Shown here: positions 1-6,835 of the stretch, piece by piece
Layout: each line of letters starts with the position of its first letter
Position numbering within the stretch: the stretch's first letter is position 1
Assembly (NCBI GenBank): GCA_015657395.1
Contig: JADLKI010000014.1
Span: 166,179-180,423 of the forward strand
Length of the DNA: 14,245 bases
Reading direction: 5' to 3'
Source of the DNA: Spirochaetales bacterium
GTDB lineage: Bacteria; Spirochaetota; Spirochaetia; Treponematales; Rectinemataceae
The notes under the pieces: model-generated
Seen by the model: the letters and a program-made list of their open reading frames with translations, nothing else
The model's database searches: none
Told to the model about the DNA's origin: nothing
Translations under genes and position numbers: made by a program

Positions 1-198
1 ACCGACGACATCAGGTTCGCCGCCGGTCCTCTCCATTTCATTGAGCGACCACAGTTTCTCAGGACTGGCGTCCAGCTTTGCCTGTACTTTGGGCCATTCA
101 AGACCTTGATGGCGGTTCATATTTTTCTCAAATCTGGCTTTCAATACTTTGAGTAGTTCATCGCGTTGTTTTGCATCCATGTCTTTTGATCTTTGCAT
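1..198 (-). CDS. DUF4256 family protein (3' part off the left edge)
   Basis: The first 66 codons are present; the gene continues past base 1. The translation begins MQRSKDMDAKQRDELLKVLK and includes ARFEKNMNRHQGLEW and KLWSLNEMERTGGEPDVVG. I recognise these as the N-terminal part of the DUF4256 family, soluble proteins of unknown function of roughly 180-200 residues. The ATG at 196-198 has a strong ribosome binding site, GGAGG at 206-210, seven bases upstream. A second in-frame ATG six codons later lacks such a site. The gene sits just left of an attC site, so its own 5' leader directly follows that site's R' end, the expected cassette layout. No function is inferred beyond family membership. 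Confidence 0.85.
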   Translation of the reverse strand, partial: MQRSKDMDAKQRDELLKVLKARFEKNMNRHQGLEWPKVQAKLDASPEKLWSLNEMERTGGEPDVVG

Positions 199-221
199 TT
201 CAATTCCTCCCTTTTCGCTCT

Positions 222-301
222 GTTTCAATAGCCTTTGCTCGTCGGGCCTCCTTACAGGAATCATGACACACCGGCCTGTCAAATTGAAGCGGTTGTCAGG
301 C
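222..301 (-). repeat. attC site of the beta-lactamase-fold cassette
   Basis: The right end is canonical: ATTGAAGCGG (about 283-292) followed by GTCAGGC at 295-301, one base off the GTTAGGC-type core. The left end is degenerate: GTTTCAA at 222-228 followed by GCCTTTGC. The centre has an ACAGG (254-258)/CCTGT (275-279) inverted pair. The site lies between the stop at 309 and the next gene's ribosome binding site. Confidence 0.65.
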
Positions 302-308
302 TAATGTA

Positions 309-1100
309 TTAACTATTGACATAATCTATACATTCGTTCAGTGATGCTCGGACAAATTCATAAAATAGCCGATCTGTTTTCTCTTCATAGCTATATACTC
401 TTCCAGAATTAATACAAAAGAAAATCCTCTTATTATCTCTTTGAATCGCACCCGCAATATTTGACCAATGGCCGAGCTTTTCGAAATCGGCAAATCCGCC
501 TTTTCGGTAGAGTTTAACTTTTTCGCTTATTCCAGAGGGCTGGGCTATTTCCTCTTGTTCCATATAATGCCAAAACATGTTTCTTGATTCATCTGTCGAA
601 AAATATCCGTCCACATTGGCAAAGAACCCAACAACTCTCCTTGCATCACAAATAGCGGCTTTCGTTTGATTTGTTTCGTAAATACTTCTAATAGATTTTG
701 GAATTGTTCCCCGGTAATGATCTACGAGATCGTCTCCTTCTTTATTGTCTTCAATGCCGTTGATAATATCTAGCACGGCATCGGTTGCGGTGTTGTCGCT
801 TTTTCCCATCATTGCAAGCAATAGGCTCTTTAATGTCACCGTTTCGCCGAGACAGTTGCCAAATATTGGGCTTGATCCACAAATATATTCGGGTTTTATT
901 TGTGCACTATGGTCTTCATTTAGATAATGCTGTTCGATTAATTTGACTGCCTTAGCCAATAGGATAGCCTTAAAGGTACTTCCGATTTCTATGCTCTCAT
1001 TTTCTCTATAACAGAAACCATAAGTCCTGTCATCAGGATTCATAATGCAAACGGCGACTCTATTCTCTAGCCCATTCTTTATTTCTATGCATGGCTTCAT
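309..1100 (-). CDS. Serine beta-lactamase-fold hydrolase (class A-like), no signal peptide
   Basis: 263 residues with the class A beta-lactamase/transpeptidase triad of motifs in order and at plausible spacing: SxxK as S41-T-F-K44, SDN as S101-D102-N103, and a KTG-like K200-G-G202. The length fits the mature domain of a class A beta-lactamase. Two points argue against an ordinary secreted beta-lactamase. The N-terminus (MKPCIEIKNG) has no signal peptide, and I see no clear ExxLN omega-loop motif carrying the usual deacylating glutamate after SDN. It could be a cytosolic serine hydrolase or esterase of this fold, or a beta-lactam-binding protein. The ATG at 1098-1100 is preceded by AAAGG eight bases upstream. 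A perfect TATAAT on the minus strand (1170-1175) lies about 70 bases upstream, but no good -35 box accompanies it. Confidence 0.82.
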   Translation of the reverse strand: MKPCIEIKNGLENRVAVCIMNPDDRTYGFCYRENESIEIGSTFKAILLAKAVKLIEQHYLNEDHSAQIKPEYICGSSPIFGNCLGETVTLKSLLLAMMGKSDNTATDAVLDIINGIEDNKEGDDLVDHYRGTIPKSIRSIYETNQTKAAICDARRVVGFFANVDGYFSTDESRNMFWHYMEQEEIAQPSGISEKVKLYRKGGFADFEKLGHWSNIAGAIQRDNKRIFFCINSGRVYSYEEKTDRLFYEFVRASLNECIDYVNS

Positions 1101-1220
1101 TCGTTGAGCCTTTTATGCTCTGTTAAAGCGCGACATATGTTCTTCCCGCTAAACTTTGCAAAGTATTTCATTATATTAGTATTGCGTATTTCATTCAGGC
1201 TGTCTGTATAGTACAGAATA
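1101..1220. other. Leader between the barrel gene and the beta-lactamase-fold gene; no clear attC
   Basis: This gap should hold the attC of the outer-membrane-protein cassette, but I could not find a convincing one. The only core-like boxes are GCTAAAC near 1149-1155, one mismatch from RYYYAAC, and a poor TTCATTCAGGCTGTCTG near 1190-1207. A small palindrome CTTTGCAAAG is at 1154-1163. The segment also holds the ribosome binding site of the left gene and the weak TATAAT noted there. Confidence 0.4.
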
Positions 1221-1781
1221 TTAGAACCTGTACAGCACTCCGAAGGCGGAAGTGAGGAATCCCATTACAACAGGGAGCATTGGATCGAACTCATTGAAGA
1301 AATTGCCCGAAAGGGACGGATACCCGTAATGAACGACCGGCAGTCTCAGGTTATAGAACAGTCCCCAATTGCTGCCGGAGAACAGGTATTCAGGCCTGAT
1401 TACAAAGCCTGCCGTTCCCATCATCGAAGTAAACAGGTAATCGGTCATAATCCAGACGCTGGCCCCGGTTTTCAGGGTAAACCGTTCGCCGATATCAAAC
1501 GGATAGGTAACGTCGAGCGTAAACACCGGTCCGGGCTCGTTGATGAACGGCAAGTGTTCGTATACGCCAAGCACTTGTCCCATGAGCGCCAGCCCTGCAG
1601 GATAATTCAAGCCCGGGCTCAGTTCGACCGGACCGACCGGGATATCGACGATGATGCCTGTATCGGCTATGCCGAACTGGGCATCGATCGAAACGCTCCG
1701 TTCAGGACCCGCGGCAACCGGCAGCGTGCAGACGATGAGAATCAACGCCGCAAATGCCGGCATGGGGTATTTCCGATTCAT
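1221..1781 (-). CDS. Small secreted outer-membrane beta-barrel protein, unknown function
   Basis: 186 residues. An N-terminal signal peptide is plain: MNRKYP, then the hydrophobic stretch AFAALILIVCTLPVAAG, with probable cleavage after the VAA near residue 24. The mature part is rich in alternating aromatic and polar strands ending in turns (TLDVTYPFDIGERFTLKTGASV, LFYNLRLPVVHYG). The last residue is phenylalanine (VLYRF), typical of outer-membrane barrels recognised by the BAM machinery. I infer a barrel of about eight strands in the outer membrane; the family is not recognised. The start is firm: ATG with AGGAGG six bases upstream. The gene is visibly GC-richer than its neighbours, and its upstream flank carries the tail of another gene, so the fragment appears to come from a different genome. 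Confidence 0.7.
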   Translation of the reverse strand: MNRKYPMPAFAALILIVCTLPVAAGPERSVSIDAQFGIADTGIIVDIPVGPVELSPGLNYPAGLALMGQVLGVYEHLPFINEPGPVFTLDVTYPFDIGERFTLKTGASVWIMTDYLFTSMMGTAGFVIRPEYLFSGSNWGLFYNLRLPVVHYGYPSLSGNFFNEFDPMLPVVMGFLTSAFGVLYRF

Positions 1782-1799
1782 GAGTTTCCTCCTGTGCGG

Positions 1800-1880
1800 T
1801 CAGAAAAGCGGGATAGCAGAGACTATTATCCCGGCAATCATCATGAGCCAAATTCCAAAGGGCGTTTTTTCGTCTGCTGA
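1800..1880 (-). pseudogene. C-terminal tail of a lost upstream gene (membrane protein?)
   Basis: A minus-strand frame that opens after an in-frame TGA near 1880 reads SADEKTPFGIWLMMIAGIIV followed by SAIPLF, then TGA at 1800-1802. The hydrophobic run looks like a last membrane helix. Its stop lies 18 bases before the barrel gene's ATG, with that gene's AGGAGG between, as in an operon. It has no obvious ribosome binding site of its own. I read it as the end of a gene that preceded the barrel gene in its source genome. A 14-residue peptide starting at the ATG at 1842-1844 is the alternative. Both readings are inference. Confidence 0.35.
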
Positions 1881-1909
1881 TCAACAGAAAAACACCGAGA
1901 CCGCATGAT

Positions 1910-2056
1910 GTTCAACATACGATTTACGGGCCCACTCCTTCACCGTATTTCCGACTGTCCCTGCATCGTGAAATGAAGAGAGCGACTGCCTTCTAAGCAG
2001 TAGGTCGGGCTGAGCAGAAAGGTTCATAGAAGAGAGTAGGGCGCGCAAGGATAGGC
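1910..2056 (-). repeat. attC site of the acetyltransferase-epimerase cassette
   Basis: The left core box GTTCAAC at 1910-1916 matches RYYYAAC fully. It is followed by AT-ACGATTTACGGG, which aligns with AT-GCGCTTAACCCGC of the site at 8439. The right end is GATAGGC (2050-2056), one mismatch from GTTAGGC, 14 bases left of the epimerase stop. The middle (about 130 bases) has no gene; a 66-codon minus frame that runs through it is not convincing. Confidence 0.5.
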
Positions 2057-2070
2057 CAAACCTTAGCTGC

Positions 2071-3057
2071 TTATTTCCCATATCTTGGCGACAACTTTTC
2101 TATTGTCTTCATAATCGTTCTTTTGAATAGGAATATTGCTGGTTTTAAAAATCTGTAATTCGTTTGGAATATTTCCTGCCATTGACTAAAGGAATAACGT
2201 TGATATTGCAGGATTGATTGCACTTCATCCGTATCGTACCAGTCCAAATAATAAGAGTTAATATCATCGGGGAATAACTTTTCTTTCGGAAGGCCTAATC
2301 CCATTGGGCTAAATGCACCTAGCAACATTTCTTTTATATATATCTGACAGCCTTTTTGCTTTCCTCCTCCAATAAATGCTATTTTCTGATTCATCTTGCC
2401 TGGCCCGACAAGGTCTTCTGCTGACGACACTAATGCATATGCTACATCTAAATCATACACAATCTCACAACGGGCACGTAGCGGCATATCGAATATCACT
2501 TTTATCATCTTTAAGATGGTCTCTATACCAATATACGTTGGCATTACTGCCGCCAGCCGTACTATGCAATACGGCAGACCAGATGCTGCGACAATGTTTT
2601 CTGCTTTTACTTTACTTCTTGTGTATACATCTATTGGATTGACTGGATCGGTTGGTTTTACTGGAGGGTTTTTATGCTGGGTCGGTCCCATTACACTTGC
2701 AGAGGAGACCGCTACAATAGCAGTTTTTTTCGACCTGGCAGTGATCGACTCTATTAAATTCTTTGTTCCATTAATATTTACAGCATCACAAAGATCTGGA
2801 TGCTCTTCACTGACCGGGGGAAGAATGGCGGCCATATGTATAATAGCGTCTTGATTATCGGCCGCCTCAGCAATGTCATCATATTTTCTAATATCGCCAA
2901 GATATACTTTTACATTTTGCTTTTTATATTTTTCTTTTAATTTTTGGTTTTTATTATTGCCAATATCGAATATGGTGACAGAATGCCCTCGATTTAGGCA
3001 TTCCTTTACTACATAAATACCAATATTACCCAGTCCGCCCGTAATAAGAATGTTCAT
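2071..3057 (-). CDS. NAD(P)-dependent epimerase/dehydratase (extended SDR)
   Basis: 328 residues. The N-terminal Rossmann motif is G7-G-L-G10-N-I-G13 (extended-SDR GxxGxxG type). The acidic D31 at the end of beta-2 suggests NAD. The segment VSSASVMG around 118-124 provides the catalytic Ser, and Y145-T-R-S-K149 is the YxxxK pair. GDIRKYDD (54-61) and HMAA (74-77) are further SDR hallmarks. Length fits sugar-nucleotide epimerases/dehydratases, but the substrate cannot be told from sequence. The start has no Shine-Dalgarno sequence. It lies four bases after the TAA of the acetyltransferase gene, so translation is probably coupled to it. The two genes share one attC, at 1910-2056, and so form a two-gene cassette. 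Confidence 0.88.
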   Translation of the reverse strand: MNILITGGLGNIGIYVVKECLNRGHSVTIFDIGNNKNQKLKEKYKKQNVKVYLGDIRKYDDIAEAADNQDAIIHMAAILPPVSEEHPDLCDAVNINGTKNLIESITARSKKTAIVAVSSASVMGPTQHKNPPVKPTDPVNPIDVYTRSKVKAENIVAASGLPYCIVRLAAVMPTYIGIETILKMIKVIFDMPLRARCEIVYDLDVAYALVSSAEDLVGPGKMNQKIAFIGGGKQKGCQIYIKEMLLGAFSPMGLGLPKEKLFPDDINSYYLDWYDTDEVQSILQYQRYSFSQWQEIFQTNYRFLKPAIFLFKRTIMKTIEKLSPRYGK

Positions 3058-3061
3058 TTTG

Positions 3062-3616
3062 TTATAGTCTTAAATCCATCACATGCCGTCTCGTCCCCGC
3101 CATCTTCACATATTCAAACCCAGATTCTTCATATAGTTTCTTAAATCCCATATACCTATAGCTCGGAGAATCTTCATTCACGCCATACGCTTCCATGTAT
3201 TCTGTCCCATTCTTTTTCCCATACTCAATTGCGTCTTGTAAGAGATACTTTGTCAGCTCTTTCCCTCTATATGCTTTCCTGATATAGAAACACGTTATTG
3301 ACCATACATTCTTGATACTGTTATTCCCATCCAATCCCTGGAAGCTCTCTCGTGGACCTACTGAACACCATCCTATTGGGATATCATCCATATATGCAAT
3401 AATCCCTATTGGGATACCTTTTTCGACCCGATCTTTGATAAATACTTTTTTACATTCCTTTGTATTGTTCTTCCTTTCTTCTTTGGTAAGCCTCCATGCC
3501 ATACACCAGCAGTATTTGGGGCCACCTTTGCCTTCAAATAGGTCTTCAAAATCCTTCCAATTGTCAGTGGTGACAGGCTTTGTATAGAGGGGAGAGTTCG
3601 TGCTATTCAGTTCCAT
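3062..3616 (-). CDS. GNAT family N-acetyltransferase
   Basis: 184 residues from the ATG at 3614-3616. An upstream in-frame GTG at 3623-3625 is possible, but GAGG sits eight bases before the ATG. The N-terminal half carries GGPKYCWCMAWR (31-42), seen in a GNAT subgroup with a Cys-Trp-Cys motif. The acetyl-CoA motif A region is FYIRKAYRGKELTKYLLQDA (about 100-119); the usual second glycine of RGxG is a glutamate here (RGKEL). The segment GVNEDSPSYRYMGFKKLYEESGF (about 134-156) is the typical GNAT C-terminal motif, where the substrate repeats a 'sxxlYxklGF' pattern. It acetylates an unknown amine in the cytosol. The next gene downstream begins four bases after its stop. Confidence 0.86.
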   Translation of the reverse strand: MELNSTNSPLYTKPVTTDNWKDFEDLFEGKGGPKYCWCMAWRLTKEERKNNTKECKKVFIKDRVEKGIPIGIIAYMDDIPIGWCSVGPRESFQGLDGNNSIKNVWSITCFYIRKAYRGKELTKYLLQDAIEYGKKNGTEYMEAYGVNEDSPSYRYMGFKKLYEESGFEYVKMAGTRRHVMDLRL

Positions 3617-3727
3617 ACATAACACCTCGCTCCTTTATATTTGAACACATGAATAAAATATCTCTTTTTTCAGTATACAGCAACCAAACCTATTTTCTCT
3701 ATGATTCCTTATGCGCCGAAGGCGCCC
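3617..3727 (-). other. Leader of the acetyltransferase-epimerase cassette
   Basis: About 110 AT-rich bases between the attC at 3728 and the acetyltransferase start. On the minus strand there is a weak promoter-like pair, TTGCTG and TATTTT 17 bases apart. I found no gene. Next to the attC core lies a GCGCC-gaa-GGCGC hairpin (about 3713-3725). Confidence 0.3.
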
Positions 3728-3787
3728 GCCCATACATTTAACCGGGAAAGGGGCTTGCCCCGAGTCCAGTTGAAGCAATTGTTCATG
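3728..3787 (-). repeat. attC site of the flavodoxin-family cassette (short type)
   Basis: Right end GTTGAAGCAATT then GTTCATG (3781-3787), left end GCCCATAC followed by ATTTAACCGG. The centre is a perfect GGGGC-tt-GCCCC hairpin. The layout closely parallels the 65-base site at 11179-11243, so the two belong to one sequence family. The core boxes are diverged. Confidence 0.65.
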
Positions 3788-3790
3788 AAG

Positions 3791-4558
3791 TCATCTTAAT
3801 ACTACTTTTATTATAAAAGTGCCTATCACTTTCGTTCCGATATTTTTAAGAGTTCCTATTTTTGAATCCGAGTAATATTTTCTTCTACGATCTAACCATC
3901 CTTTTCCCAGCCAATATTGATAATCATATGATTCTTTGGCAGTTTTGTTATTGTAGAACCATTTTTGAATATGGTACGTCATTACCTGAATAAACGAAGG
4001 GCTCCTGGTTCTCCTAAGTCTACCCAATACTTTTTTCATGTCCTTACGCAGAAGGTTGCTATATTTTGGCATAAATTCTTCTTTTTTGCTCTTAGCGCCA
4101 AGTACTATTTTCCTTTTCCCGATTACCCGCATTCCCCAAGTTTGAAATGCCCTTTCGACGGTCCTTAATGCGTGTCCGGAAGCTCCACTCCCTGAGTTCA
4201 TGAATATATATGCCTTTTGTTTATATAAACCCGGCCTGTGGCAGTTGAAGGCCATTCTGTCAATCCAGTTCTTTAAGATTCCGTTCACATCTTCTACGTA
4301 GACAGGACCACCGAGAATGATTAAATCTTGATCTATCATTCTTTTATATATGCCTAGGACATCATCTTTATGCGGACAGGCGGTTTCTCCTTTGTCAAAG
4401 CATAGTCTGCACCCTTTGCACATGCCGATATTCATTTCTGCAAGGTTGACATATTCAGCACTTACATTTTCATGTCCCAGAATTTCTTTCAAATAGCCCA
4501 AAGCCATTGCGCTATTTCCATTAATCCTGGCACTGCTGTTGAGAATCAAAGCCTTCAT
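3791..4558 (-). CDS. Flavodoxin-family NAD(P)H-dependent oxidoreductase
   Basis: 255 residues from the ATG at 4556-4558. The frame stays open for 54 more codons upstream, but that part lies in the neighbouring attC and makes no sensible protein. AGAGGT precedes the chosen start. MKALILNSSARINGNSA is the FMN-phosphate loop. C47-K-G-C50-R-L-C53 with C61 is the cysteine cluster common in this subfamily of NADPH-dependent FMN reductases. ILGGPVYVEDVNGILKNWIDR (about 82-102) is the second FMN-contacting region. The C-terminus carries an extra segment, DYQYWLGKGWLDRRRKYY, also found in the truncated gene at 5646. Likely a cytosolic FMN reductase or quinone/nitro reductase; substrate unknown. Confidence 0.85.
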   Translation of the reverse strand: MKALILNSSARINGNSAMALGYLKEILGHENVSAEYVNLAEMNIGMCKGCRLCFDKGETACPHKDDVLGIYKRMIDQDLIILGGPVYVEDVNGILKNWIDRMAFNCHRPGLYKQKAYIFMNSGSGASGHALRTVERAFQTWGMRVIGKRKIVLGAKSKKEEFMPKYSNLLRKDMKKVLGRLRRTRSPSFIQVMTYHIQKWFYNNKTAKESYDYQYWLGKGWLDRRRKYYSDSKIGTLKNIGTKVIGTFIIKVVLR

Positions 4559-4580
4559 ACTACCTCTGTGCGAAGCGTCC

Positions 4581-4711
4581 ATTGAATATCCGCTTAATCT
4601 GCGAAGTGCGCCCCACAGCGGAAGCGGAGGGGTGGCGCGATGCTTGCCAACGAGCATAGCGAATGCAGAAAGCGCGACAGTAGCAACGTCGAGTCGAAGC
4701 TGCTGTTTGAC
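4581..4711 (-). repeat. attC site of the first methyltransferase cassette
   Basis: The left end ATTGAAT-AT-CCGCTTAAT differs by a few bases from GCCGAAC-AT-CCGCTTAAC of the site at 11179. The right end is GTCGAAGC followed by GTTTGAC (4705-4711), 12 bases left of the methyltransferase stop. About 130 bases, with a GC-rich imperfectly self-complementary middle. Confidence 0.65.
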
Positions 4712-4723
4712 GTATGACAACGC

Positions 4724-5497
4724 TCAAATCTTTTTGCCAATATAGAAAGCATAACCATAGTATTTTTTATATTTATAGTACAGTTTTGCTTCATGTCTTT
4801 GGTTCTTTACTAAGTCTTCAGCGGTTTTGTTCCCTGCATATTTTTTTAAAAACTTCTCCTGTGAGGAGACTTGTGGAGCATAAAAATGCTCTATCCAACA
4901 ACTTTCGGGCAAGATAAATGTTGCTACTGGTATGTATCCTGCTTTTTGCATTTTTTCAACTTTATTTGAAATGGTATCTATCTCAGGATAGGCATCGTTC
5001 CAAAAACGCTCTATCTCGGCGGGGCGCTTCTCGGTGAACCACGATGCTTCTGAAACAGCGATGTAGCCGCCCGTCTTTAAATATTTATTCCATTCATTCA
5101 AACCGCGTTCAAATCCTATGTTATAGATAGCTCCTTCTGACCAAATTAGATCTAACTCTTCATTTTGGAATGTGAGATTGTCCATTGAGCAGACAATGCC
5201 CTTTACCCTGTCTTGTAGATTCCTAATCGTTGCATTTGTATTGAATAAATCGATGAAGGTTGGAAACAAATCGATACCAGTGATATTGCCAGCTATGTGT
5301 TCGGCAAGTACCATTGTTTGGCCGCCGGTTCCACAGCCGATATCTGCAATCCGTGCTTCATTTTGAATGATATCAATAAAACTTAAGGCTTTAAGTGTGA
5401 TATCCGGACTACCGGGGCCTTGCCTTTCTATACTTGAAAAGTATTCACAGATTAATTCGAAATCAAATTCATGAATAGATTTATGTTTATCATTCAT
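4724..5497 (-). CDS. Class I SAM-dependent methyltransferase
   Basis: 257 residues. SAM-binding motif I is [19 protein letters not shown] (about 48-66) and the acidic end of beta-2 is [34 protein letters not shown] carries motifs II/III, and [15 protein letters not shown] follows motif III as in methyltransferases with a 'pGG' strand. The acceptor-specifying C-terminal part ([19 protein letters not shown]) is typical of small-molecule methyltransferases, so the acceptor is not known. The ATG at 5495-5497 has AGGAG about six bases upstream. It is a single-gene cassette between the attC at 4581 and the next core box at 5542. A second, unrelated-looking methyltransferase is at 10389. Confidence 0.88.
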   Translation of the reverse strand: MNDKHKSIHEFDFELICEYFSSIERQGPGSPDITLKALSFIDIIQNEARIADIGCGTGGQTMVLAEHIAGNITGIDLFPTFIDLFNTNATIRNLQDRVKGIVCSMDNLTFQNEELDLIWSEGAIYNIGFERGLNEWNKYLKTGGYIAVSEASWFTEKRPAEIERFWNDAYPEIDTISNKVEKMQKAGYIPVATFILPESCWIEHFYAPQVSSQEKFLKKYAGNKTAEDLVKNQRHEAKLYYKYKKYYGYAFYIGKKI

Positions 5498-5541
5498 GGT
5501 GTTCTCCTATTCTCATTTTTTGCGCCGCAAAAGCGGAGGCT

Positions 5542-5645
5542 GTCGAACATAGAATTGAATTGCGCCCCCGCCCGAAGCCACGCACTTACAGTCCGACAGA
5601 GCACACCTCCCGTTCATAAGTTCCGTATCAAGACAAAGGCTAGGC
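5542..5645 (-). repeat. attC-like site of the truncated flavodoxin cassette
   Basis: The left end GTCGAAC-AT (5542-5550) has one mismatch to RYYYAAC and the usual AT spacer. The right end GCTAGGC (5639-5645) has one mismatch to GTTAGGC and directly abuts the stop at 5646. The inner L boxes are poor, so this is probably a decayed site. Confidence 0.45.
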
Positions 5646-5996
5646 CTATCTTCGCCTGGACATCCGAGTAGCCATCCAATCACATGACACCCCGGCGACC
5701 TTCTTGAGGGGGACGAGTTTGGTCGGATAGTAATAGTCTGATTCAAGCCAGCCTTGGTCCCGATAGTAGCCGTAGTCAGGATAGTTGTCGTTGAGCATCA
5801 GTTTCAGGCTCGTTCGGGACATACGAAAAACCATAAGCTTGAACAAAGTTGGGACTGGATACACTGTACTAGTGAGCATGTTGTAGAAGCGCCTGCTGTG
5901 TTTTGCCAGTACTTCCTCATTCTTGCGCCTCTGTTTGTCTGTCATCGGTTCCAAAGCGGCAATGCAGCTTCCCTTCACCGTATAGATTTCACGCAC
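5646..5996 (-). pseudogene. 5'-truncated flavodoxin-family oxidoreductase remnant
   Basis: The readable protein from a GTG at 5994-5996 is 116 residues, less than half a flavodoxin-family enzyme. Its end, DYGYYRDQGWLESDYYYPTK followed by LVPLKKVAG, matches the C-terminal extension of the complete gene at 3791 (DYQYWLGKGWLDRRRKYY) and of this family generally. The FMN-binding N-terminal half and the cysteine cluster are absent. The same frame stays open upstream to the core box at about 6026, so the cut may lie at or near the recombination site. There is no good ribosome binding site before the GTG. I infer a non-functional remnant; an expressed stand-alone C-terminal domain is less likely. 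GC content is higher than in the next cassette. Confidence 0.6.
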
Positions 5997-6025
5997 ATCA
6001 TTCTCCGCGAGTGGACCGGAGCACC

Positions 6026-6060
6026 GCCTAACGTTTCGCCTAACCTGACAAATATGCGCT
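6026..6060 (-). repeat. Tandem core sites / collapsed attC beside the DUF4386 gene
   Basis: Two perfect core boxes GCCTAAC occur 12 bases apart (6026-6032 and 6038-6044). They are followed by CCTGACAAAT-AT-GCGCTAA, which resembles a third R'-L' half-site. The DUF4386 stop codon (6059-6061) lies in this last piece. The normal L''-R'' half is missing, so this does not look like a complete attC. Confidence 0.5.
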
Positions 6061-6703
6061 AATTATTTTGTTTTTTCAATCTAATTGCATTTATAGGAAG
6101 CCAAATTATTAATAAAGCCTCACCAATAAAAGTAAATCCAGATATCGTCAATGTTGTATTTGGTATAATAAGTGTAATAATGAAATCAAACATATACCCA
6201 AAACCAGCTATTACTACCAAAACTCCAAGAATCCATGATAAAAATCCAGAACGGATTATTACTATTCCTAGAAAGATCAGGTGAAGTCCAAATATACATA
6301 GGGCAGCATTCCAATTTGAATCGAACGAATTAAAAGCTTTTATCATATTATCAGAAGTAATTTCGTTACTAATATGGATTAAAGGGAAAAGACTAAGAAG
6401 TAATAATACACCATATATCCAGCGTATAATCATTGTAATATTTGATAATATTTTTTGTTTGTCTCTGAATATTTCTTTTAATGTCCATGCAACAAAAAAT
6501 CTAGTAAAGCAACAACTATAAATGCAACCAATCGAAAGCCATAGTAAAACTACCGTATTAGACTCAATCGGAGTATTCGATATACTTTCTAGTTTACTGA
6601 GTGCAATTGGTGCAATTATAGCCATTAACAACAAGCCAATTGCTGTCAGCCATTCATTTAAAAACATTTTTTTTGTTGGCTTGAACTCTTTACTATCATT
6701 CAT
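6059..6703 (-). CDS. DUF4386 family integral membrane protein
   Basis: 214 residues from the ATG at 6701-6703, which has GGGAG eight bases upstream. The frame also opens at a TTG five codons earlier, but that overlaps the binding site. Hydrophobic segments: EWLTAIGLLLMAIIAPIAL, VVLLWLSIGCIYSCCF, IIRWIYGVLLLLSLFPLI, AALCIFGLHLIFLGIVII, WILGVLVVIAGFGYMFDFII and FIGEALLIIWLPINAI, so about six membrane spans. The pattern 'FGLHLIFLGIVIIRSGFLSWILGVLVVIAGFGY' is the signature of DUF4386, an uncharacterised inner-membrane family. The C-terminus is basic (RLKKQNN), probably cytoplasmic. Strongly AT-rich compared with the gene to its left. Function unknown. Confidence 0.82.
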   Translation of the reverse strand: MNDSKEFKPTKKMFLNEWLTAIGLLLMAIIAPIALSKLESISNTPIESNTVVLLWLSIGCIYSCCFTRFFVAWTLKEIFRDKQKILSNITMIIRWIYGVLLLLSLFPLIHISNEITSDNMIKAFNSFDSNWNAALCIFGLHLIFLGIVIIRSGFLSWILGVLVVIAGFGYMFDFIITLIIPNTTLTISGFTFIGEALLIIWLPINAIRLKKQNN

Positions 6704-6784
6704 ATCATGTACTCCCAATAAGCATTATCCCTTAATTCTGTCAGATTTTGTTAATTTATGTAAATACTTCATATAATTTTTATA

Positions 6785-6823
6785 GTGCAACAGAGCGGCG
6801 TCAGGTACAAGCCATTGTTGGGC
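6785..6823 (-). repeat. Minimal attC-like site of the nucleotidyltransferase cassette
   Basis: The left box GTGCAAC (6785-6791) has one mismatch to RYYYAAC, and the right box GTTGGGC (6817-6823) matches GTTRRRY fully, 13 bases left of the stop. Only 39 bases, with GGC-gtcaggtacaa-GCC pairing inside. This is shorter than the shortest attC sites I know of (just under 60), so activity is doubtful. Confidence 0.45.
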
Positions 6824-6835
6824 GGAATCACAGTT

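Noticed and set aside
1329..1880. Plus-strand 183-codon frame
   Set aside because: Lies antisense across the barrel gene, which has a signal peptide and an ideal ribosome binding site. The plus frame is rich in Arg, His and Gln with no motif, as GC-rich shadows are.
1881..2081. Minus-strand 66-codon frame between the barrel and epimerase genes
   Set aside because: Overlaps the attC at 1910-2056 and the epimerase end, has no ribosome binding site and low-complexity composition.
4559..4720. N-terminal extension of the flavodoxin-family gene (54 codons)
   Set aside because: The extra residues are translated attC sequence and the flavodoxin FMN loop begins exactly at the internal ATG. The same reasoning trims the starts of the genes at 6836 and 12015.
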